A stretch of 64,000 nt of DNA from Bacteroidota bacterium (GTDB lineage: Bacteria; Bacteroidota; Bacteroidia; Chitinophagales; Saprospiraceae): positions 1-64,000 of the forward strand of contig CAUJEY010000010.1 of NCBI GenBank assembly GCA_963169325.1. The letters run 5' to 3'. The notes under the pieces are model-generated. The model had not been told where the DNA came from. It saw only the letters and a list, made by a program, of their open reading frames with translations, and searched no databases. Made by a program: the position numbers and the translations under genes. This document shows positions 8,570 to 16,724 of this stretch, one piece after another. How positions within the stretch are numbered: the first letter of the stretch is position 1; each line of letters begins with the position of its first letter.

Positions 8570-9626
8570 ACTCCAGCAAAAACCGCTTCACCTCCGCCTG
8601 AAAATCCACCTCATCGTTGTCACAAAACGCCACTTCTGCGGGCAGCACCCAGATCGGCAGGTCATTTTTCCACAGGAAGCCCTGGTGCAGTTCGAGGCGG
8701 GTGGCGTCTTTTTCGGTGGTCAGGATGATTTTGCGCGAACCGGGCATGGCATTAAAGCGCCGCAAAACGGTGTTGAGGTCGTCTTCGTCGAAGTAATGAT
8801 GGTCGGAGAATTCGAGTGCCTGCACGGAGTTGACCGTTTTACCGAGATATTGCAGCAGGTAGTCGGTATTGGCAATAGCGCTCACCAAAAGCACGTCCGT
8901 TTGCAGGTCAAGCGGTCTACGGATGTCGGGGCGCAGCAGATCGTAGGTCAGGCCGTAGTCGTAGCGGGTGAAATAAACACGTTGGCGGGGAAAAGGGTCT
9001 ATTTCCCGCACGAGGTCTTGCCGTTGGCGGGCGGTCAGGTCGGGCGGGCATTTGGTGACGATGATAATATCCGCCCGGCGGTATTCAAAACGGCCCTCGC
9101 GCAGGCGCCCGGCGGGCAACAGCCAATCGCGGGTAAATGGCCGGGCAAACTCCGTGAGAAGAATATTCAGGCCGGGCGTAACGGCAAGATGCTGGAAAGC
9201 GTCGTCCAGCAAAATACATTGCGTTTCCGGGTTTCGTTTGATCAATTCAGGTACCGCCAAAGCCCGGCTTTCGCTGACGCTGACAGGTACGTTGGGGAAT
9301 TTCCGTTTGAATTGTAAGGGTTCGTCGCCGACCTCCTTAGCGGTATCGATGGACGTAACCGGCCGGTAGCCCATCGTGGAACGGCCATAGCCCCGGCTCA
9401 AAACGGCAATCTGGATATACTGATCCAGCCAACGCAACAGGTATTCGATATGTGGTGTCTTGCCTGCGCCCCCCATAGTGAGGTTTCCCACCGATATCAC
9501 CGGCAAATCGAAGCGCACACTGCGCAGCGCCCCGATGCGGTAGAGCAGGTTCCGCAAACCTATCCCCAGGCCGTAGAGCAGCGCGAGCGGCAATAGTAAA
9601 ATGCGGATGACGATATCTTCAGACAT
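8559..9626 (-). CDS. lpxK: Tetraacyldisaccharide 4'-kinase LpxK
   Basis: Phosphorylates the 4' position of the lipid A disaccharide precursor at the inner membrane. It has an N-terminal hydrophobic anchor (ILLLPLALLYGLGIGL) followed by the LpxK-type P-loop region SVGNLTMGGAGKTPHIEYLL (about residues 46-65), then the family motifs VSESRALAVPELIKRNPE and LLDDAFQHLAVTPGLNILL. Its 355 residues are normal for the family. It shows that the organism makes a Gram-negative lipid A. It is convergent with the APH-like gene (11-bp overlap). A short-word inverted repeat and the tRNA-Phe gene lie upstream. Confidence 0.95.
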   Translation of the reverse strand: MSEDIVIRILLLPLALLYGLGIGLRNLLYRIGALRSVRFDLPVISVGNLTMGGAGKTPHIEYLLRWLDQYIQIAVLSRGYGRSTMGYRPVTSIDTAKEVGDEPLQFKRKFPNVPVSVSESRALAVPELIKRNPETQCILLDDAFQHLAVTPGLNILLTEFARPFTRDWLLPAGRLREGRFEYRRADIIIVTKCPPDLTARQRQDLVREIDPFPRQRVYFTRYDYGLTYDLLRPDIRRPLDLQTDVLLVSAIANTDYLLQYLGKTVNSVQALEFSDHHYFDEDDLNTVLRRFNAMPGSRKIILTTEKDATRLELHQGFLWKNDLPIWVLPAEVAFCDNDEVDFQAEVKRFLLEFKV

Positions 9627-9629
9627 TTT

Positions 9630-9702
9630 GATTGCGGAATGCAGAGTACGGAGTACGGAATGCTCAATATTTCAAAAATTCCAGACTCCGTATTCCGCAA
9701 TA
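9630..9702. repeat. Short-word inverted repeat (GCGGAATGC / ACGGAGTACGG)
   Basis: The left part carries ATTGCGGAATGC, GAGTACGGAGTACGG and GGAATGC. The right part (9682-9702) carries the complementary ACTCCGTATTCCGCAAT. It lies between the lpxK start and the tRNA terminator and has the same left-arm/right-arm design as the larger arrays. Confidence 0.7.
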
Positions 9703-9735
9703 AAAAAATCCCGAAGGTACGAGACCTTCGGGATT
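9702..9735 (-). terminator. Rho-independent terminator of tRNA-Phe
   Basis: A perfect 12-bp stem, AATCCCGAAGGT (9707-9718) with ACCTTCGGGATT (9724-9735), and a 5-nt loop. Read on the minus strand it is followed by a run of seven T, directly downstream of the tRNA. Confidence 0.88.
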
Positions 9736-9741
9736 GGAATG

Positions 9742-9814
9742 TGGTACCTCCCAGAATCGAACTGGGGACACATGGATTTTCAGTCCATTGCTCTACCATC
9801 TGAGCTAAGGTACC
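9742..9814 (-). tRNA. tRNA-Phe (GAA)
   Basis: On the minus strand a 73-nt cloverleaf: acceptor GGTACCT pairs with AGGTACC plus discriminator A, D-arm AGCTCAGATGGTAGAGC, anticodon stem ATGGA/TCCAT with loop CTGAAAA (anticodon GAA), and T-arm with GTTCGATTC. The 3' CCA is not encoded, so it is added after transcription. A TAnnTTTG box upstream and a hairpin terminator downstream indicate a single-gene transcript. Confidence 0.97.
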
Positions 9815-9836
9815 GGCCTGGTTTTCAAAGCGGCGG

Positions 9837-9844
9837 CAAAGATA
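9837..9844 (-). promoter_or_regulatory. Bacteroidota -7 promoter element of tRNA-Phe
   Basis: The minus strand reads TATCTTTG, an exact TAnnTTTG match 22 bp before the tRNA 5' end. No clear TTTG at -33 spacing was found. Confidence 0.55.
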
Positions 9845-9947
9845 AAGGCATCTCACCCAAAAAAGAAAGCCCTGCGCCGGATTTTTTTCTAACACAACGC
9901 TTTTTATTTCAGGATTTCGTTTTAGGGTGTCTTAATTTCGCCCGATT

Positions 9948-10829
9948 ATGCGTCAAGTCTTTGCCAATTACCTCGCCGCTCCCTTTGCAGGCGGAGCTAT
10001 TTTGTTCCTGTACTTAACCTGGACACAGGATCTGGATTATGCGCCCTGGATCATCCCTTTCGTGCTGATGACTGCGCTGATTTACGTGCTCGGCCCACAG
10101 ATCAACTGGTGGTGGTACAACCGGCATCCGCAGGATTTATCGCCGGGGCTGACGGATTTGCTGGAGCGTTTTTGCCGATTCTACCAACGGCTGAACGCCA
10201 CCGAAAAAAAACGTTTTCGCGAAAGAGTCGCCCTCTTTCAGGCCGGTACCGACTGGGATCCGATGGGCTGGCCGGATGATATTTTGCCGCCCGACGTGGA
10301 GGTGGCCCTGGCATCGCAGGCCGTGATGCTCACGTTTAGCCGGCCCAAATTTTTATTTGAAAAATTTGAGAAGGTCGTCATCTACCCTAAACCATTTCCC
10401 ACCCCGGAATATCCATTTTTTCATGGGTCGGAGTTGTTCGAACCGGATGGCTGTTTGTTATTCTCGGCAGAGCAGGTGATGGCGGGTTTTTTACAGCCGA
10501 ATACGCATTACAACGTGGGCTTGCACGAGTACGCCAAAGCTTTTATATTGACTTACCCGGACGAGCCGTATCCGGCAGAATTGGCGCCGGACGTCTGGGA
10601 AAAATTGCAGCAGGCGAGCGGCCTGTCGCGCGAGCAGGTGGAGTCCGCCATCGGTATCGCGGGCGTGGAACCTTTGCCAGTGGCGATTCATCACTATTTT
10701 GTGTTTCAGGAGCCGTTCCGGAAAACCTTCCAGCAAGAAGCGGCGTCATTTGATCATATATTCGGCTCCGACGTAACCCTCCAACCTGAAACCCTCCAAC
10801 CTGAAACCCCCAAACCAGAAACCCTCTAA
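9948..10829 (+). CDS. MtfA-family zinc-peptidase-like protein with altered HExxH motif
   Basis: Resembles MtfA/DgsA anti-repressor-type metallopeptidases. An N-terminal membrane segment (about residues 10-50, two hydrophobic stretches) is followed by the family core with RFRERVALFQAG, VMLTFSRPKFLFEKFEKVVIYPKPFP and GLHEYAKAFILTYPDEPYPAELA. The zinc motif that would read HExxH is HEYAK here, so the second histidine ligand is missing; activity is doubtful, or the protein may act only by binding. The last 17 residues (TLQPETLQPETPKPETL) are encoded by a tandem DNA repeat that also supplies the stop codon. recO follows 31 bp later. The membrane anchor is unlike soluble E. coli MtfA. Confidence 0.65.
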   Translation: MRQVFANYLAAPFAGGAILFLYLTWTQDLDYAPWIIPFVLMTALIYVLGPQINWWWYNRHPQDLSPGLTDLLERFCRFYQRLNATEKKRFRERVALFQAGTDWDPMGWPDDILPPDVEVALASQAVMLTFSRPKFLFEKFEKVVIYPKPFPTPEYPFFHGSELFEPDGCLLFSAEQVMAGFLQPNTHYNVGLHEYAKAFILTYPDEPYPAELAPDVWEKLQQASGLSREQVESAIGIAGVEPLPVAIHHYFVFQEPFRKTFQQEAASFDHIFGSDVTLQPETLQPETPKPETL

Positions 10830-10860
10830 CCAGAAACCTTCAAACCCGTAACCTTCAAAC
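10777..10860 (+). repeat. CAACCTGAAACCCTC-type tandem repeat at a gene 3' end
   Basis: About six imperfect 14-15-bp units (ACCCTCCAACCTGAA, ACCCCCAAACCAGAA, ACCCTCTAACCAGAA, ACCTTCAAACCCGTA). The first units encode the C-terminal tail of the MtfA-like protein, the stop TAA lies in the third or fourth unit, and the last unit touches the recO start codon. It is purely direct, with no inverted arm. Confidence 0.8.
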
Positions 10861-11586
10861 ATGCTCATCCACACCCGCGGCATCGTATTCCGCTCCCTGA
10901 AATACGGCGAAACCAGCGTGATCGCCGATATTTTTACCGAGGAGAAAGGCCTGCGCAGCTTTATTGCCGGCAGCGTGCGTAAGGCGAAGAGCAGTATGTC
11001 CTACGGCCTGTTCCAGCCGATGACGGTGGTGGATTTGATCGGATATTTCCGCGACGACCTGGATCATTTGAACCGGTTGAAAGAAATGCGCGCGGCAGAA
11101 GTCTATAGTGCCATCCCGTTCGATATCCGGCGCGGCGCAGTGGCCCTCTTTATGGCCGAAATTTGCCGGAAAAGTATACACGCCGGCGATGAAAACCCCG
11201 AATTGTTCGAATTTTTACTGGACAACCTGCGCTGGCTCGATACGACCAAACAGCCCCTCGCCAACCTGCACCTGCACTTTTTGCTGCATTTGCCGGCCTA
11301 TTTGGGTTTTCAGCCACAATACGAACAGGATGGAGAGGTGTTTTTCGACCTCAAGGAAGGTGTGTTTAGCCCGGTACCGCCACTGCATACCCTGTACCTG
11401 GAACCACAGCAGGCTATGCCGCTGCTCGATTTGTTGCATACGCCTCTGGAACAGTGCCACGAAATAGCCCTGACGCGTCCGGAGCGTAAAGCCTTACTGC
11501 AAGGCTTATTGCAATTTTATCAACTGCATGTTCCCGGATTTGTGGAGGTGAATACGCCGGATATTTTGGAGATGGTGATGGAGTAA
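10861..11586 (+). CDS. recO: DNA repair protein RecO
   Basis: RecO mediates RecA loading in the RecFOR recombination pathway. The N-terminal OB-fold is recognisable (TRGIVFRSLKYGETSVIADIFTEEKG, residues 4-29; SYGLFQPMTVVDL near 42-54), followed by the helical domain ending with LQFYQLHVPGF. At 241 residues it has normal length. It lacks the zinc-binding cysteine cluster of some RecO proteins: the only cysteines are scattered (ICRKS, EQCHE). Its ATG follows a tandem repeat immediately, leaving no obvious Shine-Dalgarno site. Confidence 0.92.
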   Translation: MLIHTRGIVFRSLKYGETSVIADIFTEEKGLRSFIAGSVRKAKSSMSYGLFQPMTVVDLIGYFRDDLDHLNRLKEMRAAEVYSAIPFDIRRGAVALFMAEICRKSIHAGDENPELFEFLLDNLRWLDTTKQPLANLHLHFLLHLPAYLGFQPQYEQDGEVFFDLKEGVFSPVPPLHTLYLEPQQAMPLLDLLHTPLEQCHEIALTRPERKALLQGLLQFYQLHVPGFVEVNTPDILEMVME

Positions 11587-11660
11587 GTTTGCAAGGGGAA
11601 ATAAGTTTTTTTCCCCATATACCGCTACTTTAGCAGATTCCAAAAATGAGTACAATCGCC

Positions 11661-12323
11661 ATGAAGACTTCTGTTTTACCCTTTATCTTGATCCTTGTAA
11701 CTGTTTTTTTGATCAGCAGTTGCAGTACCGTTTCAGAAACCTATCACCAACCCCCGGATCGTGCCGGGCAGAATATTAACCCGGCCAGGGACACTTTGGT
11801 GAAGACCTTTCAACGGCCCCGAAGTAAGCGGGTCTCTTTCGAGATATACTACTTAAATGATAAACGTTTATTTATCAGAGATTTCGATTACGAAAAAGAC
11901 GGTATTTATGTTATTTATTGGAAAAAAGGACATTTTAAAAAGTCCCAAGGCGAGGCGTATACATGTTATGCAAATGGCAGTTTATGGGGCCGGGTAATGA
12001 TGGTAGACGGCAAACCGGAAGGCTTAAGCCAAAATTTTTATCCCAACGGAGTATTTCTTGGAGAGGAACCCTTCAAGGCCGGGAAGAAACACGGCACCGC
12101 CCGATATTTCTGGGATAACGGGCAACTGTACGCCGAGTTCGACTACGAAAAAAACCGCTTGCGCGCCGTTCGCGGTCTTTACGACAAACAGGGCAATTTT
12201 TTGCCGAAAGGCAATTTTGAAAACGGGAACGGTGAGTTGTGGCTCTATGACGATGCCGGGGAGAAAGTGGAAAAAATCGAAATTTACAGGAATGGTAAGA
12301 TGAGACGGACCAGAAAACCCTGA
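11661..12323 (+). CDS. MORN-repeat lipoprotein (YwqK-like)
   Basis: A predicted SPII lipoprotein: hydrophobic N-terminus from MKTSVLPF, lipobox ISSC. The body contains MORN-type repeats (YEKDGIYVIYWKKGHFKKSQGE, YANGSLWGRVMMVDGKPEG, YPNGVFLGEEPFKAGKKHG, YFWDNGQLYAEFDYEKNR). Such proteins are often labelled YwqK-family antitoxin, but no toxin gene is adjacent and the label should not be read as function. The start at 11661 gives the best signal peptide; an ATG at 11646 is in frame. Likely anchored in the outer membrane. Confidence 0.7.
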   Translation: MKTSVLPFILILVTVFLISSCSTVSETYHQPPDRAGQNINPARDTLVKTFQRPRSKRVSFEIYYLNDKRLFIRDFDYEKDGIYVIYWKKGHFKKSQGEAYTCYANGSLWGRVMMVDGKPEGLSQNFYPNGVFLGEEPFKAGKKHGTARYFWDNGQLYAEFDYEKNRLRAVRGLYDKQGNFLPKGNFENGNGELWLYDDAGEKVEKIEIYRNGKMRRTRKP

Positions 12324-12342
12324 TTTAATACACGACTGAAGC

Positions 12343-13086
12343 CTACAGCCGCTCCAGCCATCCCACGACCTCCGCCTTTTTTCGCAACGAAACCGGCACG
12401 ATTTCACCGTTTTTCATTTTCAAATACCCGCCGTCCTTTTTCACGTATTCGCGGATGTACGCAAAGTTGAGCAGGTGCGATTGATGCACCCGGATAAACT
12501 GGTGCTGGCTGAGCAATTGTTCGAACTGTTTGAGCGTACGGGTCACGAATATTTTCTCGCCCGAGGCCAGCACGAACCAGGTGTTGTTGCCGTCGGCTTC
12601 GCAACGGACTATCTGATCGATGTCGACCACCGCGATGCGCTCCTGGGTATGTAGTGAAATACGCCGCGGCAATACTTCCGGCCGCCGGATGGTTTCTTTA
12701 AGCAGATCGAGACTCTCTGCCGGGTGCGACAATTGGGTTTTGGCCCGGTCCACAGCAGCGCGCAGCAGGACTGGTTCCACGGGTTTGAGCAGGTAGTCGA
12801 CGGCGGCGAAGCGGAAAGCCCGTACGGCGTATTCGTCGGAAGCCGTGACGAAAATAACACGCGAGTTGAGGTTTGGGAATATTTCGAGCAGATCGAAGCC
12901 GGTGCCGTCGCCCAGCAGTATATCGAGAAACAGGATATCCGGCGTTTGCTGGCGCAGTTGCTTGGCGGCTTCCACCACACTGTGGGCTACGCCGATAACG
13001 TCCACTTCCGGGCAGTATTCAGCCAGGTCGCTTTGCAGCACTTGCAGGGCTTGGGGCATATCTTCGACAATAATTGCAGTCATCAT
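12343..13086 (-). CDS. LytTR-family response regulator
   Basis: A receiver domain with the phospho-acceptor D55 in ILFLDILLGDGTGFDL and a C-terminal LytTR DNA-binding domain (LHTQERIAVVDIDQIVRCEADGNNTW, IRVHQSHLLNFAYIREYVKK). It lies directly downstream of and on the same strand as the propeller sensor kinase, so the two form a LytS/LytR-type pair. Members commonly control surface or polysaccharide genes; the target here is unknown. The 117-bp gap to the kinase is filled by a short-word inverted repeat. Confidence 0.92.
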   Translation of the reverse strand: MMTAIIVEDMPQALQVLQSDLAEYCPEVDVIGVAHSVVEAAKQLRQQTPDILFLDILLGDGTGFDLLEIFPNLNSRVIFVTASDEYAVRAFRFAAVDYLLKPVEPVLLRAAVDRAKTQLSHPAESLDLLKETIRRPEVLPRRISLHTQERIAVVDIDQIVRCEADGNNTWFVLASGEKIFVTRTLKQFEQLLSQHQFIRVHQSHLLNFAYIREYVKKDGGYLKMKNGEIVPVSLRKKAEVVGWLERL

Positions 13087-13096
13087 CTTCTTTATA

Positions 13097-13212
13097 GTTT
13101 GAAGTTTGAAGTTCGAGGTTCGGAGTTTGAAGTTCGAGGTGTAGAGTGCGCGCTTCGAACTTCAAACTTCGAACTTTAAACTTCGAACTTCAAACTTCGA
13201 ACTTCAAACTTG
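13097..13212. repeat. GAAGTTCGAAGTTT-word inverted repeat between kinase and regulator
   Basis: The left arm (about 13098-13142) has GTTTGAAGTTTGAAGTTCGAGG words; the right arm (13155-13212) has the complementary AACTTCAAACTTCGAAC words. The centre is GTGTAGAGTGCGCGCTT. The sensor kinase stop codon (TGA, 13206-13204 on the minus strand) lies inside the repeat. The same words occur inside tsaB at 19481-19548. Confidence 0.9.
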
Positions 13213-16200
13213 AATTTTAACCGGCAAGCGCACGATTACCCTTGTGCCGGCAATTTCTCCTTTTTCATCCAAAATATCGCTGATTTCCAGGGACATATAG
13301 GGCCGGCCGCCGCGCAGGGCTTCCAGTCGTTCCTGGGTCACCTGCAAGGCGGCGGACTGGTGTCCCGGTTTTTTCTCCTCCCGCAGGCGCGCGGCGCGTT
13401 CGCGGCCGATACCGTTATCGCGGATTTCACAGTTCAAAATGTCGTCCTGCAAACTAAACCGGATCGAAATCTTACCGGGATAGGGCAGCGGCGACACCCC
13501 GTGTACCACCGCATTTTCCACAAACGGTTGCAACAGCATCGGCGGTATGTCTATTTCCTCCGGATCAACGCCTTCCGGCAGATCAATCTGAAAATCAAAT
13601 TTTTGCTGATGACAAAACTGCTCGATGTGCAGATACTGTTCCAGGGTATTCGCCTCATCCTGCAGGCTGATCGTTTGCTGCCGCGAATTAGCCAGAATGC
13701 TGCGCATGAGTTTGGCAAAATGGTTGATCTCCTGCCGGGCCGTGGGGTAATTCTGTTCGGTAATGAGCGCCTGAATGCTGGTGAGGGCATTGAAAATAAA
13801 ATGCGGGTTCATTTGCAGCTGCAGGGCTTTTTGTTCGAGTTGCAACAAGCGGTTTTCCACTTCTAATTTCTCCCGGCGGGCACGCTCGGCCCTTTTAAGC
13901 CGTTGCGACCAGGCCCGAACCCAAAGTCCGATAACCGCAGCCAGCACCAATGCCAGCAATAATTGAAACCACCAGAGCTGCCAAAGCGGTTTTTTAATCA
14001 AAAAAGAAACGGTAAGCGGGTCACTGAATAATTCGCCATCGGTCGTGGCCTGCACGTTGAACGTGTAAAGCCCGGGTGCAAGGTTGGCGTAGTTCACCTG
14101 CTCCTGGGAAGACGTGGGCGACCAGGCGGATTCGGCGCCCTCCAACTGCCAGCGGTAGCGGATATTTTCCGGGTTGCTCAGGTCCACCGCGCTAAAGGCG
14201 AAGCTGAGGTGGTTTTGGTGGTAAGGGAGTTCGAGACCGGCAGCCAGACCGCCATCGGAACGCAGCAAGCCGGCGTAGGCGGTTTCGGAAAGGGGTTTGT
14301 AGAACAAGGAAATGGTTTGCAGGTGCAGTACCGGGGGCACGGCCGGATTTTCCCAGTTGGTCGGGGTGTATTGGGAGAGTCCGTTCATGGTACCGAACCA
14401 GAGCCGTCCGCTGTGGTCTTCCAACACGGCATCGTGGCAGGTTTCGATACCGAGAAACCCGTTTTTTTTGCCAAAATGTTGTATTTCCATCTCCGAACCG
14501 GTAGAAGAAAAAACCAGTTTATCCACACCGGTTTCGGTGCCTGCCCACAAATTTCCCTGCGCATCAACATGCAACAGGTAGATATTGGGAGAATGTGGTT
14601 GAAAAAGCGGGTCTAATTTTTGGAAGGCCGGCTTTTCGGCGTTTAAATTTATCCAGAATAGCCCCGCGCCTTTTGTCCCTACCCAAATACGGCCATGTGT
14701 GTCAGGCGCCAGCACCCGCACCGGTACACCCGGCAGGCCGTCTTTTGGGCCGAAAACCTTTTCCACACGATCATTTTTCAAATAACCCACCCGCCCGGAT
14801 TGGGTAGCAAACCAGATATTGCCTTCCTGATCTTTCCGCAGCGTTTGTATCTTTAAATCGGGCAGTCCTTCATTCTGTCCATAGTTTTTCACCATAAAAA
14901 AGCCGTCGGGCATACGTGTTACGCGGGCGATACCGCTGGTGAGCATCGCCACCCACATCTCGCCCTTGGCGCCCGGGATAATGGTTTGCACCAGGTCGCC
15001 AGGCAGGCCGTTCTGGCGGTTGAGCCGGTGCATACCGGCGGAGTCGAACACGGCGATGCCCCGGCCTTCGGTGCCGACCCAAAGATTGCCCTGCGCATCT
15101 TCGGCGATCGTTTTGCATTTGATTTGCAGGAAACTGCTGTCGCGGGTAAATGCATGAAAACCGGTGGAATCAAGCATCTGCAAGCCGTTTTGTGATACCC
15201 CCAGCCAAAGGCGGCCCTGGCGATCTTCGTGCAGGGCATATACGCGGTTGCCGGCAAGGCCCCGACTTTGGTCGAAATGGCGGAAAGGCTGATTGGAGAG
15301 CCGGGCGAGGCCGCCGCCCGAGGTGCCTGCCCAAAGTTGGCCGGCGTTGTCGCGCAGCAGGCAGCGGACGTGCTGGTGGGGCAGGCCGTCTTTTTCGGTC
15401 AGTTGCTGCAGCGAGGTATCGGCCGGGTTGCAGCGTATGAGGCCGTAGTTACTGGTGCCAACCCACATTTTACCGGCTTCAGGCTGCAAGGAATGCGGGC
15501 GGTAAAGGAGCGGGTCGCGCATTTTTGCTACAACCTGCCGGTCTGTAAGACTGAAAATCGTAATGCCGCCCACGGTGGCGATCCAGAGCCGGTCTTCTTC
15601 ATCGCCGGCGATAGCCAGTACGGCATTACTGACTAATCCTTCTTTAGTGCCCAAATGAATATTTTCCCGGCCGATCAGCCAGGCGCCCCGGTCGCTGCCG
15701 ACCCACACACCATCCTCGCTTGGGAAAAAGGCTGTTACAACCGGCGCCGGGCCATTCCCCGGCAAGGATACCGGTTTGGCGGTGGTCTGCTCCAACCCGC
15801 AGGAAAAAACGCCCCGGTTGGTGCCGATCCAAACGTTATTTTCTTCAACCAAAGCCAACGCATACACCCCCGCTCCGGTGGCTCCGAGGCGCACCGGTTT
15901 GAAACGAGCGCCATCGTAGCAGCACAAACCCTGGTCGGTACCGATCCAAATCCCCCCACGTCCGTCGGCCATCAGGGCATGGATATAGTTGGAAGGCAAC
16001 CCGTCGGCCGTGGTAAATGTTTCAAATTTCAGTCCGTCGAAACGGCTGAGTCCACCGCCCTGAGTGCCTGCCCACAGGTAGCCGCGGGCATCCTGACACA
16101 GGGCGAATACCTGCGACTGGGGAAGGCCGTCGGCTAAGGAGTACGTGGTGAAGTTATAGGGTTGGGCGGAGAGGTAACCGGCGCACAGGATAAGCAGACA

Positions 16201-16257
16201 GATGGCCGGCCAGGCGTACAAGCTCCGTTTAGATTTTTCTAAGATAATCTGCTGCAT
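13204..16257 (-). CDS. Propeller-type sensor histidine kinase (LytS-like His_kinase)
   Basis: A 1017-residue membrane sensor. It has a signal/anchor at residues 12-31, then about a dozen two-component-regulator propeller repeats (for example DARGYLWAGTQGGGLSRFDG, VWIGTNRGVF, GRIWVGTKGAGLFWI) forming two periplasmic seven-bladed propellers (about 35-680). A Y_Y_Y domain follows (about 695-765: LSFAFSAVDLSNPENIRYRWQLEG), then a TM helix (about 775-797), a coiled linker, and the His_kinase/HATPase module with phospho-acceptor H819 in QMNPHFIFNALTSIQ and an N-box near VENAVVHG. It lacks the fused AraC output of hybrid two-component systems and instead pairs with the LytTR regulator downstream. 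The ligand is unknown; related propeller sensors in Bacteroidota often read glycans. Confidence 0.93.
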   Translation of the reverse strand: MQQIILEKSKRSLYAWPAICLLILCAGYLSAQPYNFTTYSLADGLPQSQVFALCQDARGYLWAGTQGGGLSRFDGLKFETFTTADGLPSNYIHALMADGRGGIWIGTDQGLCCYDGARFKPVRLGATGAGVYALALVEENNVWIGTNRGVFSCGLEQTTAKPVSLPGNGPAPVVTAFFPSEDGVWVGSDRGAWLIGRENIHLGTKEGLVSNAVLAIAGDEEDRLWIATVGGITIFSLTDRQVVAKMRDPLLYRPHSLQPEAGKMWVGTSNYGLIRCNPADTSLQQLTEKDGLPHQHVRCLLRDNAGQLWAGTSGGGLARLSNQPFRHFDQSRGLAGNRVYALHEDRQGRLWLGVSQNGLQMLDSTGFHAFTRDSSFLQIKCKTIAEDAQGNLWVGTEGRGIAVFDSAGMHRLNRQNGLPGDLVQTIIPGAKGEMWVAMLTSGIARVTRMPDGFFMVKNYGQNEGLPDLKIQTLRKDQEGNIWFATQSGRVGYLKNDRVEKVFGPKDGLPGVPVRVLAPDTHGRIWVGTKGAGLFWINLNAEKPAFQKLDPLFQPHSPNIYLLHVDAQGNLWAGTETGVDKLVFSSTGSEMEIQHFGKKNGFLGIETCHDAVLEDHSGRLWFGTMNGLSQYTPTNWENPAVPPVLHLQTISLFYKPLSETAYAGLLRSDGGLAAGLELPYHQNHLSFAFSAVDLSNPENIRYRWQLEGAESAWSPTSSQEQVNYANLAPGLYTFNVQATTDGELFSDPLTVSFLIKKPLWQLWWFQLLLALVLAAVIGLWVRAWSQRLKRAERARREKLEVENRLLQLEQKALQLQMNPHFIFNALTSIQALITEQNYPTARQEINHFAKLMRSILANSRQQTISLQDEANTLEQYLHIEQFCHQQKFDFQIDLPEGVDPEEIDIPPMLLQPFVENAVVHGVSPLPYPGKISIRFSLQDDILNCEIRDNGIGRERAARLREEKKPGHQSAALQVTQERLEALRGGRPYMSLEISDILDEKGEIAGTRVIVRLPVKIQV

Positions 16258-16304
16258 AATTCGAAGGTAGAATATTGGACTGACTCAACAGACAGCAATT
16301 CTCA

Positions 16305-16399
16305 GTTTGTACGATCGACCCGGTTTTTGAGGTGTCGTCTGCGAGGTACGAGCAGGTGACATCTCGAAAACCAGATAAGAATACACTACTCGTACAAAC
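16305..16399 (+). ncRNA. Candidate structured RNA (long two-part hairpin)
   Basis: The outer stem is GTTTGTACGA (16305-16314) with TCGTACAAAC (16390-16399), 10 of 10 pairs. The inner stem is 21 nt, 16322-16342 with 16352-16372, all pairing if four G-U wobbles are allowed, with a 9-nt loop GAGGTACGA. All four imperfect pairs are G-U when read on the plus strand (they would be A-C on the other strand), which favours a plus-strand RNA, though chance is not excluded. No U-run follows. It could be a small RNA, a 5' leader element of the thioredoxin-fold gene, or a decayed palindrome. Confidence 0.4.
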
Positions 16400-16410
16400 C
16401 ACACTAAATC

Positions 16411-16441
16411 GGCTAAAGTGGTCTAAAGTGTACTAAAGTGG
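16411..16441 (+). repeat. CTAAAGTG decamer, three units
   Basis: GGCTAAAGTG, GTCTAAAGTG and TACTAAAGTG in tandem: an 8-base constant core plus two variable bases, exactly 10 bp apart. It has the same period and constant/variable design as the AATGACG arrays but a different core. Confidence 0.75.
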
Positions 16442-16683
16442 TTCAAAAATCTCTAAATAAGTTTAACATAGCAATTTTGTATTAAGGTCACTGCAAAGCA
16501 GCGACTTTTCCGCAATGGTTGCAATTCTTAACTATCATAAGCGTACCGGAGCCGGGTATTCGTTTGACAAATTCGAGTATCCGCAACAGGGTATGTCTTT
16601 CTCTTCAGGTCGCAAGCATTCCATACTTTACCCGATTCTGATCCATTCAGTACAACCTTTTCACCAATTCCCCGTTTTTCCCG

Positions 16684-16691
16684 TACTTTTG
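16684..16691 (+). promoter_or_regulatory. Bacteroidota -7 promoter element of the thioredoxin-fold gene
   Basis: TACTTTTG fits TAnnTTTG 34 bp upstream of the ATG at 16725. A T-rich CCTTTTC around 16655-16661 is the only -33-like sequence. Confidence 0.5.
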
Positions 16692-16724
16692 CACCGATTT
16701 TGACCTAAACAAATTAAGTTACTC

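Larger units (their letters stand above)
16258..16724. other. 467-bp divergent intergenic region with hairpin and decamer repeat
   Basis: It separates the sensor kinase (minus) from the thioredoxin-fold gene (plus). It holds a long hairpin (16305-16399), three tandem 10-bp units with core CTAAAGTG (16411-16441) and a TAnnTTTG element (16684). A 62-codon open frame at 16515-16703 has no recognisable features and overlaps the promoter, so I do not call it a gene. Confidence 0.6.

Noticed and set aside
11661..12323. Toxin-antitoxin system based on the YwqK-like label
   Set aside because: Only MORN repeats and a lipobox are seen; no toxin partner lies next to it.
16515..16703. 62-codon gene upstream of the thioredoxin-fold protein
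   Set aside because: It covers the promoter element, has no signal, motif or ribosome site, and its composition is that of intergenic DNA.
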